55,584 nt of DNA from Rheinheimera sp. GTDB taxonomy: Bacteria; Pseudomonadota; Gammaproteobacteria; Enterobacterales; Alteromonadaceae. The position numbers and the translations under genes are program-made. This document shows positions 1 to 6,620 of this stretch, one piece after another (the first letter of the stretch is position 1; each line of letters starts with the position of its first letter). The notes under the pieces are model-generated. The model had not been told where the DNA came from and made no database searches. It was given only the letters and a program-made list of their open reading frames with translations. The stretch spans positions 1-55,584 of the forward strand of contig SSFI01000094.1 in NCBI GenBank assembly GCA_008015325.1. Direction: 5' to 3'.

Positions 1-174
1 AGTCAGCAGGCCACCGAGCGAATCTTTAAAGCCAAGCCCTAACACAGGCCGCGATTCGTCATTAATGTACGAATCCATAAAGGCAAAAAGTGTTCTGTCA
101 TTACCCACGTTGGTGATCGTTGCGATCGGTTCACCATAGAGCAACACGTTGAGCGTAGAGACATGGTTAGTCAT
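1..174 (-). CDS. hipA: HipA-like toxin kinase, N-terminal fragment (cut by window edge)
   Basis: Only the first 58 codons are in the window; the gene runs off the left edge. The translation starts MTNHVSTLNVLLYGEPIAT and continues with residues typical of the HipA N-terminal subdomain (a GLGFKDSLGG-like stretch). Its ATG at 174 overlaps the end of hipB by 8 bases, the usual hipBA arrangement. HipA kinases phosphorylate targets such as glutamyl-tRNA synthetase and cause growth arrest; HipB neutralises them and represses the operon. The catalytic kinase core is outside the window, so whether it is intact cannot be judged. Confidence 0.72.
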   Translation of the reverse strand, partial: MTNHVSTLNVLLYGEPIATITNVGNDRTLFAFMDSYINDESRPVLGLGFKDSLGGLLT

Positions 175-487
175 CGTCGTCTTCCTCTAACTGATACGCG
201 GGCGACATTGGCTCACCCTCATCGCTGATGCCGTTAATACCTTGGCCACTTCGAATGATCGACTTGATGGCAGGAACTGACTTTTTAGGCGCAACCAATA
301 GCTCTAGGTCTAGTACACGGGCAAGTGCAATCAAACTGGATATTCTTAAATCAACGCTGCCAGACTCGATTTTCGAAATATGGCTTTGAGGCACACCCGA
401 ACGAGCACTTAACTCTCTCTGGCTAAACCCCTTTCGTACCCGAGCTTCTCGAAGACTTTCTAGTATCTGCTCTGTTACATAGCTCAT
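167..487 (-). CDS. hipB: HipB-like antitoxin, XRE-family repressor
   Basis: A 106-residue protein with a Cro/C1-type helix-turn-helix at about residues 8-65 (RKGFSQRELSARSGVPQSHI, then KIESG). The C-terminal tail is acidic, ending EEDDDD. Length, fold and overlap with the downstream HipA fragment identify it as the antitoxin and autorepressor of a hipBA module. A TATAAT box lies about 33 bases before the start. The surrounding DNA is visibly richer in A+T than the rest of the window, which suggests the module was acquired horizontally. An unrelated XRE regulator is possible but unlikely given the partner. Confidence 0.85.
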   Translation of the reverse strand: MSYVTEQILESLREARVRKGFSQRELSARSGVPQSHISKIESGSVDLRISSLIALARVLDLELLVAPKKSVPAIKSIIRSGQGINGISDEGEPMSPAYQLEEDDDD

Positions 488-519
488 TTCGATACGCCTT
501 AATGCATCACTTAAGAATA

Positions 520-525
520 ATTATA
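520..525 (-). promoter_or_regulatory. Putative -10 box of hipBA
   Basis: Read on the minus strand this is a perfect TATAAT, 33 bases before the hipB ATG. No good -35 is visible at 16-18 bp. Three ACATAT boxes nearby (533-538, 576-581, 608-613) could be operator half-sites, but this is only suggestive. Confidence 0.4.
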
Positions 526-629
526 TACAAAAACATATCATAGTAACTCAAATAACACAAATTCGATTAGCCATTACATATCAAAAGCCATGACCTGATA
601 CATAATTACATATAAGTAGAAGGAGATTT

Positions 630-1158
630 TTGTCATCGACAAAAGAGCGATACTCTCGCTGATAATCGCGAACTGACGCATCAAACTCCCTAAGTACTTT
701 TGTCGATCAGCCCTTATACAGCAAGGGCTACAGAAGAACTCGCGTCAAATCGCCAGAAGATAAGTGCAACAAAGAGGAAGTTTGTACACAGTTACAGGAA
801 ATTTTGTACACACAAGTCGAAAAACAAGTGCAAAATGATGGTGTAAACAGCAACTAAATTTGAAGGTAAGTCTGATATCTCAATTAGAAATAACCGTATT
901 GGTTCGCTTCAAGCATCTTCAAAAACAAACACTAAAGCAAAAATCACACCAACAATAAACTCCCTCATTAAATTTTGTAATTTGGTACAGAAGAAAACAT
1001 TTACCAAAAAAGAGACTCTTTTTAACGGTAGTACTTTTTACGTCAAACCCAGTAACCACAAGGCCTACAGCCAGGTTTGTGTCATGGAATTTTCGCCAAA
1101 GGCCTCTAAAACGGAATTTGTACTCAAGTTTGTACACACTTTCCGAGGTTACGCTTGA
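630..1158 (+). pseudogene. Decayed protein-like reading frame, function unknown
   Basis: A strong Shine-Dalgarno (AAGGAG at 620-625) precedes a TTG at 630 that opens MSSTKERYSR, followed at once by TGA-TAA. The same frame then stays open from about 666 to a TAA at 855-857 with protein-like composition (for example CNKEEVCTQLQEILYTQVEK). The adjacent frame is open from 847 to TGA at 1156-1158 (for example NGSTFYVKPSNHKAYSQVC). Ignoring one T near 855 joins the two segments. I do not recognise the protein. The pattern fits a gene killed by stops and a frameshift in the AT-rich accessory segment. A 72-codon minus-strand ORF across 919-1137 is more likely its antisense shadow. Both readings are uncertain. 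Confidence 0.3.
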
Positions 1159-1251
1159 ACATCATTGAAAAGCAAAGAAACGAGAAAAAGACAAAAAGCC
1201 TTTAAATTCAGTACGTTGAGATGTGATTGTGGTGTGCAATGAAAGGTGATT

Positions 1252-2235
1252 TTAAGCGTTGAAAGGCTGGGCGGCATCAGGGTGAGCGATAAAGGCCGCA
1301 CCGACTGCCACCGCCTGCAGCTGACCACTTTGCACTGCCTGCTCAGCCTCAGGTTTCTGGTAACCCATATTGCCGATTAAATTGCCCTGATAAGCCTCGC
1401 GCGCAGCAGTCACCACATCGGCCTGCTGCACACCAAAGAAATCGGCCCGCATCAGGTGTAAATAGGCCAGATTGAACGGGCTTAACGCTGCCGCGACATG
1501 ACGGGCTAACGCTACCGGATCAGAATCGACCATGCTGTTGTAGCTGTTTAACGGTGAAATCCGCACGCCAACCCGGTCAGCGCCCCAGACTTCCACCACG
1601 GCCTGCACCACTTCCAGCAACAAGCGGCTGCGGTTTTCCAGCGAGCCACCGTAACGGCCGCTGCGGTTATTGACTCCATCGCGCAGAAACTGGTCCAGCA
1701 GATAACCGTTGGCACCATGCACTTCCACGCCATCAAACCCGGCCTCTTTTGCATTGATAGCCGCCTGGCGGAACTGAGCAATAATGCCCGGAATTTCGTC
1801 GTCGGCCAGCACCCGTGGCACTGTATATGGCAGCTTGCCCTCTGGGGTATGCACTGTATCTTCAATGGCGACAGCAGCTGAGGACACCGGCGTGTTGCCG
1901 TTATTCAGTGCCGGATGACAAGCCCGGCCACCATGCCAAATTTGCAGCACGATTTTGCCGCCTTTAGCGTGCACCGCATCAGTGACCTGTCTCCAGGCCT
2001 GAATTTGTGCAGCTGAATAAATGCCAGGTTCGCGCCAGAACGCAGAATTGCCCTCAGCCACCATGGTTGCTTCGGCGATGATCAGACCGGCACTGGCGCG
2101 CTGGGCATAATAGTCGGCCATCATCGGCGTTGGTACATGATCGGCATCGGCACGGCATCGGGTCAGCGGTGCCATCAGAATGCGGTTTTTCAGGGACAAA
2201 GCCCCCAGTTGGACTGGACTGAACAAATTACTCAT
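1252..2235 (-). CDS. OYE-family ene-reductase (NemA-like), shortened C-terminus
   Basis: An FMN-dependent TIM-barrel oxidoreductase of the Old Yellow Enzyme family, which reduces activated C=C bonds and nitro-compounds with NAD(P)H. Visible family marks: the N-terminal LFSPVQLGALSLKNRILMAP with the conserved PLTR, the WHGGRACHP strand, the substrate-binding HGAN pair in VEVHGANGYLLDQFLRDGVN, and NRSGRYGGSLENR. I chose the ATG at 2235 because AAGGAAA sits 6 bases before it; an ORF start 10 codons upstream has no such site. The protein ends at FIAHPDAAQPFNA, about 25 residues short of the usual end (LNxxDPxTFYGGGxxGYTDYP). The cut falls exactly where the AT-rich segment begins, so the original 3' end may have been lost. 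Activity may be impaired. Confidence 0.88.
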   Translation of the reverse strand: MSNLFSPVQLGALSLKNRILMAPLTRCRADADHVPTPMMADYYAQRASAGLIIAEATMVAEGNSAFWREPGIYSAAQIQAWRQVTDAVHAKGGKIVLQIWHGGRACHPALNNGNTPVSSAAVAIEDTVHTPEGKLPYTVPRVLADDEIPGIIAQFRQAAINAKEAGFDGVEVHGANGYLLDQFLRDGVNNRSGRYGGSLENRSRLLLEVVQAVVEVWGADRVGVRISPLNSYNSMVDSDPVALARHVAAALSPFNLAYLHLMRADFFGVQQADVVTAAREAYQGNLIGNMGYQKPEAEQAVQSGQLQAVAVGAAFIAHPDAAQPFNA

Positions 2236-2511
2236 AGTTTTTCCTTGGATCGGCAGTGCAAACATTGTGTAGTTGCAGCGGGTTAATTAACTTACTGAAC
2301 GGTACATAAAGGTGGCGGCGGCATTTTTCAAGTACGTTGCCTGAGACTTTTTTGATCAGCACAACAATTTTAATCAGCGCCTGTCAGCGCCACACTCTGC
2401 CGCGCAGCAGGAAAACTTTGTCGCGACAGCGGAGTGGCCTCCTCGCCCGCGGCCGAATTCTGCTATCATAGCCGGCCATGCCTGATGTTCAGCGCTCGAT
2501 TAAGGCGAATT

Positions 2512-2793
2512 ATGATCAACCATTTCCGTGTGTTAGGCGTGAAAGCCAGCGCCAGTGAAGATGAAATTAAAAAAGCCTATAAACGGCTGTCGAATAAATA
2601 CCACCCGGACAAGCTGCTAGGCTTGTCGGAAGACGAAAAAGCAGCGGCCGCAGCGGCGCTGCACCAGGTCAAACAGTCGTATGAAGTGCTGTCTGACCCG
2701 AAAGCCAAAGCGGCTTTTATCAAAGATTTTAACAATGTCATTGTCACAGACCCCGCCGCAGCGATGAAAGAGCTGTGGGACCAGTTCTATTGA
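2512..2793 (+). CDS. Small J-domain (DnaJ-like) co-chaperone
   Basis: A 93-residue protein that is almost all J-domain. It opens [20 protein letters not shown] and carries the diagnostic HPD tripeptide in KYHPDK, then [14 protein letters not shown]-domains stimulate the ATPase of an Hsp70 partner; no Hsp70 gene is adjacent, so the partner must be elsewhere. The ATG at 2512 is preferred over an upstream start at 2434 because the J-domain begins directly after it and an AAGGCG lies just before. It is the first gene of a four-gene operon (gap of 7 bases to the next), implying that the J-domain delivers Hsp70 to a process run by the three unknown proteins that follow. Confidence 0.85.
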   Translation: MINHFRVLGVKASASEDEIKKAYKRLSNKYHPDKLLGLSEDEKAAAAAALHQVKQSYEVLSDPKAKAAFIKDFNNVIVTDPAAAMKELWDQFY

Positions 2794-2800
2794 GGACGTT

Positions 2801-3394
2801 ATGACGAAGAAACTGAATATCCAAAAAATCAATCAGTTAAAGACTGATGCTTATGAGAACATCGATTCTTATAACGATCCGGACACGCCAAAGGCGCTGG
2901 AACAATTCTGCGGCAAAATCAAAGCGATTTTGCAGGCCGACCCGGAAATGCTCGAATCGGTGCCGGAATATCTGCCCGTCGCGCTGTATGGCCGGGTGAA
3001 ATTCAGCAAAGAAGCCAAGTTAAAATGGGCCAAATGGGTCCAGACTGCGACTATGCCGGCCTGGGACGAATTTAAAGTCACAGTGGCTTTTAACAATGCT
3101 GACCTGCCGCTGGTGAAAACCGTACGCGATTATTCCGAAAGCCTGCTGATTGAGTCCTGCGCAGTGTTGTATCTACTGGAACAACAAGGCAAAGCGCCGG
3201 CGCGCAGCCGCAGCGCCAGCAGTGAAGATCACGACGACGAACCATCCTACGACGAGGATGACGACGAAATGCGCGACGAAGCCGATGACGACTACTCGGA
3301 TCGCTACGGCAGTGGCAGAGACGACGATGATGAAGACGAAGAAGGCTATGACGATGCCTTTGACGATATCCGCTTTAGAGGAGAAGGCCGCTGA
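2801..3394 (+). CDS. Hypothetical protein with long acidic C-terminal tail
   Basis: 197 residues. The first ~130 are mixed helical ([19 protein letters not shown], later [21 protein letters not shown]-like aromatic segments). The last ~65 are overwhelmingly Asp/Glu (stretches such as [16 protein letters not shown]), so probably disordered and strongly negative. No signal peptide or membrane segment, so cytoplasmic. It sits 7 bases after the J-domain gene and its stop overlaps the next start (TGATG), so the genes are co-translated. I do not recognise the family. Acidic tails can mimic nucleic acid or bind basic partners, but that is only a thought. Confidence 0.7.
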   Translation: MTKKLNIQKINQLKTDAYENIDSYNDPDTPKALEQFCGKIKAILQADPEMLESVPEYLPVALYGRVKFSKEAKLKWAKWVQTATMPAWDEFKVTVAFNNADLPLVKTVRDYSESLLIESCAVLYLLEQQGKAPARSRSASSEDHDDEPSYDEDDDEMRDEADDDYSDRYGSGRDDDDEDEEGYDDAFDDIRFRGEGR

Positions 3395-4155
3395 TGAATC
3401 AACTGATTGAAATTACTGTGGCCGAGATCAAAGAGCTGGCCATCGTCGAACCGAAACAGGCCAGCAAAAAATTTGAGCTCATCGCCAATGAAATGTCTGA
3501 CGCACAACTGGTTGAAGTCATTGAGCAAATTGATATTGTCACGCTGACGCAAATCAACAGCCAACACGATATCTCTTTCCCGTCGATTATTTCCGAGCTG
3601 ATGACGCCGGAAAAAATCCGCGACATCGTCTGCCAGCAGCCGCTGTACTGGGAAGAGAAAATCAAAAACAATGCGGAAGACTTGAAACAGCATACTTTTG
3701 ATTTTCTGACTTACCTCATCCGCACGCAGGACACTGAAGAAAAACAAGCCGAGATCCTCGAATGTATCGCCGAAGACCCGGCCGGGCTGTTTTATCTGTC
3801 TATTCCGTTTATTGAGCTGTATCGCGGCGAAGTGATTGAAGATGAAGACTTTTATCAGGATATCCTGCATGAAGAAGAGCAGGACTTAGAAGAAGCCGTC
3901 AGCTACACCGAACGTCATCTGAACGAAGAAGTGCATGGCCTCGGCTTTGACGACCCACGCAGCCTGCTGGCGTTAATCCGTCAGTTAACGCCACAAGTGG
4001 AGCAGTCGATTAAAGCGCTGGTGCGGAATGAAAACTCCGGCTGGGAAGGCATAATCAGCAAGTTCGCCACTGAACTGGTGATGCAGGCGAAAGAGAAAAA
4101 CCAGGGCAGCGACGAATACGCTGAAGTAGACGAAATGTTCAGTTTCCTCGATTAA
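3394..4155 (+). CDS. Hypothetical acidic helical protein in J-domain operon
   Basis: 253 residues, rich in Glu and Leu, with no signal peptide or membrane segment; probably an all-helical cytoplasmic protein. Recognisable stretches are [20 protein letters not shown] at the start and DEYAEVDEMFSFLD at the end. It begins on the TGATG overlap with the preceding gene and is followed after 10 bases by the next, so it belongs to the same transcript. I cannot assign a family. The regular helical periodicity could reflect a repeat or scaffold protein. Confidence 0.7.
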   Translation: MNQLIEITVAEIKELAIVEPKQASKKFELIANEMSDAQLVEVIEQIDIVTLTQINSQHDISFPSIISELMTPEKIRDIVCQQPLYWEEKIKNNAEDLKQHTFDFLTYLIRTQDTEEKQAEILECIAEDPAGLFYLSIPFIELYRGEVIEDEDFYQDILHEEEQDLEEAVSYTERHLNEEVHGLGFDDPRSLLALIRQLTPQVEQSIKALVRNENSGWEGIISKFATELVMQAKEKNQGSDEYAEVDEMFSFLD

Positions 4156-4165
4156 GGACTGCCGG

Positions 4166-5062
4166 ATGCAATTAGTAGTACGTGACCAGGCACAAGGCCC
4201 GTTTCTGAGCAAAGTGCTGAACTTTGGCAAGGAGCAGCAGTTATTAACTGCTGCCGATATCACCGCGCTGAAAAGCAAAGCCGTGCTGATGAGCCTGAAG
4301 TTCGCTGACAAGTTTTACAACAAATACAAAATGCATTTGCTGGAACAGGCGGCGCACGATGTGGTGGGCGTCGTCAGCCTTGGCCTTGCCGAATTATCCG
4401 GCCATGATTTACAGCGCGCGCTGGGGTTATTGCAAGGCGCCGACGGTGTGATGAAGCCGTTTCAGAAAGGCTGGAACATGCTGGTGACGGTCAGCCCGAA
4501 ACAGCCAAACCGCAAATCCTTATTTGGCGATGTCGACGAGCAACTGCTCAGTGACATTTCGACCCCGCCGGACGCCGAAGAATGGCACGGCTGGCAGCTG
4601 TATCAGCAGGCGCTGCTCGAATCCAACCGCCGCAATGCCATTCATTTGCTGAAACAACAGTTTTTTCAGCAAACACAAGTCGACCCTTTCGAGCATTTTA
4701 ATCTCGAAGGTATGCTGGCCGAAGTGGTGATTTACCGGGTAATTTGTGGCCATGGCAAAGTGAAACAAGACCTGAAACAACGGATCCGCCAGACCGAGAT
4801 GCAGGAGCGCTGGTTCAGCACCGACTATCTGCTGCTGCAAACCGAAGCAACGCTGGCCGAATTACCGGCCGGTATTGCTGACGCTATCCGCGCCGACATC
4901 GGACAGAACTTTGCGCCCGCCATGTTAAAAACGCTGCAATTTGCAGTGAAATACCGCGAAAAAGCGCTTGCGCAAGCCTCACCGGAACAGCTGGATGCCT
5001 TTGAACATAAACAAGGGATGTTGAATCCGTTATTGGGCTGGCCGCAATATATCGAAATGTGA
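4166..5062 (+). CDS. Hypothetical protein, last gene of J-domain operon
   Basis: 298 residues, soluble and largely helical, starting MQLVVRDQAQGPFLSKVLNF and ending LNPLLGWPQYIEM. There is no signal peptide, transmembrane segment or catalytic motif that I recognise. Its ATG lies 10 bases past the previous stop, with AAGGA a few bases before it. The operon J-domain protein / acidic-tail protein / two helical proteins looks like a functional unit, perhaps a client-specific chaperone complex, but this rests on gene order alone. Confidence 0.7.
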   Translation: MQLVVRDQAQGPFLSKVLNFGKEQQLLTAADITALKSKAVLMSLKFADKFYNKYKMHLLEQAAHDVVGVVSLGLAELSGHDLQRALGLLQGADGVMKPFQKGWNMLVTVSPKQPNRKSLFGDVDEQLLSDISTPPDAEEWHGWQLYQQALLESNRRNAIHLLKQQFFQQTQVDPFEHFNLEGMLAEVVIYRVICGHGKVKQDLKQRIRQTEMQERWFSTDYLLLQTEATLAELPAGIADAIRADIGQNFAPAMLKTLQFAVKYREKALAQASPEQLDAFEHKQGMLNPLLGWPQYIEM

Positions 5063-5161
5063 TGCCCGGCATCAGCGGCTGCCAGTGCTGAGCAGCTTGT
5101 GCTCAGCAGCGACACAGCGGCAAGCTTTGTCTGCAGCTGACACTCAGCTGGTTCAGCCTGT

Positions 5162-5185
5162 AAAAAAGCCGCCATTGCTGGCGGC
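5162..5185 (-). terminator. Rho-independent terminator on the minus strand
   Basis: On the minus strand: GCCGCC, loop AGCAAT, GGCGGC, then TTTTTT. It points leftward although both neighbouring genes run rightward, so it either shields the upstream operon from antisense transcription or ends a small minus-strand RNA. Confidence 0.7.
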
Positions 5186-5290
5186 TAAAGGGAAGCAACA
5201 TGTCCGGGCGGACCGCATCCTTGTGCGTACCTCCGGACCAAACTACAACATCCATCAAAGCGTTTCAGTTGGGGAAAACCTTTGACCCGG
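5162..5290 (-). ncRNA. Candidate small RNA read leftward in the 5063-5467 gap
   Basis: Between two rightward genes the minus strand carries a long imperfect hairpin at 5202-5238 (outer GTCCGG/CCGGAC, inner CGCA/TGCG, loop CAAGGA) and, about 17 bases further, a textbook terminator. Hairpin plus terminator without a convincing ORF is the profile of an sRNA. No strong promoter is visible, so the 5' end is a guess. The 66-codon plus-strand ORF over the same bases has no ribosome site and unlikely composition. Confidence 0.3.
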
Positions 5291-5320
5291 TTGTTATAAC
5301 AGAATAAAAAATGCCGATTT

Positions 5321-5335
5321 GTACCAAATTGTGTC
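5321..5335 (+). promoter_or_regulatory. Tandem GTACA operator, upstream copy before AraC regulator 1
   Basis: GTACC-AAATT-GTGTC: two half-sites 10 bp apart, the weaker of two copies in this promoter. A TATAAC box follows at 5346-5351 in the context CCGG-TATAAC. Confidence 0.4.
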
Positions 5336-5391
5336 ATTTCTCCGGTATAACACCGCCCTTCGCACTATCCTGACCCCGCTCTGCTGAATTA

Positions 5392-5406
5392 GTACAGTTT
5401 TGTACA
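5392..5406 (+). promoter_or_regulatory. Tandem GTACA operator before AraC regulator 1
   Basis: GTACA-GTTTT-GTACA, both half-sites perfect and one helical turn apart, ending 61 bases before the regulator's ATG. Presence in front of a regulator gene suggests autoregulation. Confidence 0.55.
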
Positions 5407-5467
5407 ATTCTCAAAATTGCGTGTTTTATCATGACAGCTTCTGAACGTCAGGCCTTCGGAGCAACTG

Positions 5468-6472
5468 ATGAACTATGTTCGCCTGGGTGTGATGGATAAA
5501 CTGCCGGAGCTGTTACAACAGACCTTTGGGGTTGATCTGGCAGCATTTGGCCATGAAACCGGTTTTGATTTCAGCCGCTTTGCTGAACCCGATTTGCTTT
5601 ACCCATTAGCAGATATCCTGCAGTTACTGGAACATTGCGCCGAAAAAACCGGCATGGACCATTTCGGCGCCTTGCTGGCCCGGGCACAGAACCACGATTC
5701 GCTTGGACTGATGCTGATGTATGGCGCCAGTGCCCAAACCCTGGCCGAATCGATGCAAAGTGTTATCGATAATATTCATTTGAATGCCACCGGCGTGCAG
5801 TATCAGTTAGTTGCAGAGCAAGGTTTTGCTTATCTGTTGCTGCATATCGATCAGCCTGGCAATTCAAGACAAGGTGCATTGTTTACGCTGACGCAATGTT
5901 ATTTATTGTTCCGCGCCCTGACGGCTAATAAGTGGTGCCCCGGCCGGTTATGCCTGAAACAACCACCACCGGCCCGACAAGCCGCCGCACTGCGGCAGAT
6001 GTTTAATCTGACCATTCAGTTTAACGCCGATTTTGACGGCTACATTTTTGATGCGGCGCAGCTCAGCCTCGAAATCACCAACAAAGACCGCCGTACTTTT
6101 GCCCTGATCCAGGACTATCTGAAGCTGTCCGGCCAGACTCAGACCGACAATAAACTCAGCCAAATCAAAGCGGCGATCCGTGCCGGGCTGCTGCTGCGGC
6201 AAAGCTGTCAGTTGCCGGAGCTGGCAGCTGCCATGCATATGAGCGTGCGCGCTGTGCAATATTACCTGCAGCAACATCAGCTGAAGTTCCAGCAGGTGTT
6301 GGCACAAGTGCGCTTTGAACTGGCCTGTGATCTGCTATGTAACAGTGAACAGCCGATTTCGGTGATTGCCGAACAGGTTGGTTTTGCCGATATTGCAGTA
6401 TTTTCCCGCAGTTTTAAAAAACATACCGGGCTGTCACCCAGTCAATACCGGCGGCCGGGCAAGCTGACTTAG
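5468..6472 (+). CDS. AraC-family regulator 1 (PF12625-type sensor domain)
   Basis: 334 residues. The N-terminal ~200 match the arabinose-binding-like domain of the OruR/ArgR-type AraC proteins (opening VRLGVMDKLPELLQQTFGVD, then LLEHCAEKTGMDHFGALLA). The C-terminal ~100 hold two helix-turn-helix motifs: LPELAAAMHMSVRAVQYYL near residue 250 and VIAEQVGFADIAVFSRSFKK followed by GLSPSQYRR near 300-330. The start has GGAGCA 5 bases upstream. It stands directly before protease A, and both promoters carry the tandem GTACA site, so it is the best candidate for local activator of the protease regulon. Its closest relative in the window is AraC regulator 2. The inducing ligand is unknown. Confidence 0.9.
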   Translation: MNYVRLGVMDKLPELLQQTFGVDLAAFGHETGFDFSRFAEPDLLYPLADILQLLEHCAEKTGMDHFGALLARAQNHDSLGLMLMYGASAQTLAESMQSVIDNIHLNATGVQYQLVAEQGFAYLLLHIDQPGNSRQGALFTLTQCYLLFRALTANKWCPGRLCLKQPPPARQAAALRQMFNLTIQFNADFDGYIFDAAQLSLEITNKDRRTFALIQDYLKLSGQTQTDNKLSQIKAAIRAGLLLRQSCQLPELAAAMHMSVRAVQYYLQQHQLKFQQVLAQVRFELACDLLCNSEQPISVIAEQVGFADIAVFSRSFKKHTGLSPSQYRRPGKLT

Positions 6473-6518
6473 CTTTTTGCGCACCACATTTGATATATCA
6501 CGCAAATGTTCCGAATTT

Positions 6519-6533
6519 GCACATTTTGGTACA
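6519..6533 (+). promoter_or_regulatory. Tandem GTACA operator before protease A
   Basis: GCACA-TTTTG-GTACA with 10-bp spacing, ending 88 bases before the protease A start, followed by a T-rich run. Confidence 0.55.
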
Positions 6534-6620
6534 TTTTTTCTCTCCTGGCTTTGTTTTATTGATTTGGTCGCTGTTGCGACAGCAACTTAAAAAAATCAAA
6601 ATTTCTAGGATATTTAAAAT

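Larger units (their letters stand above)
488..1251. other. AT-rich gene-poor stretch between hipB and the OYE gene
   Basis: Apart from the decayed frame above, this stretch holds the hipBA promoter region and a perfect 7-bp inverted repeat, TTTTGTC at 628-634 and GACAAAA at 638-644 with a 3-base loop. Single GTACA words at 784, 806 and 1132 fall inside the decayed frame. No intact gene, RNA gene or insertion sequence is visible. Confidence 0.5.

Noticed and set aside
781-1136. Three further TTTGTACAC words that could be extra GTACA operators
   Set aside because: They lack a partner at 10 bp (22 bp between two of them, 12 bp at the third) and lie inside a decayed reading frame with no gene downstream that they could regulate.
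919-1137. 72-codon minus-strand ORF
   Set aside because: Cys/Phe-rich unlikely protein, no ribosome site, antisense to a more protein-like plus-strand frame.
3150-3410. Alternative frame inside the acidic-tail gene
   Set aside because: The repetitive GAC/GAA codons of the acidic tail automatically keep another frame open; it translates to low-complexity Thr/Met.
5085-5285. 66-codon plus-strand ORF after the J-domain operon
   Set aside because: It reads through a terminator stem and a hairpin, has no ribosome site and has low-quality composition.
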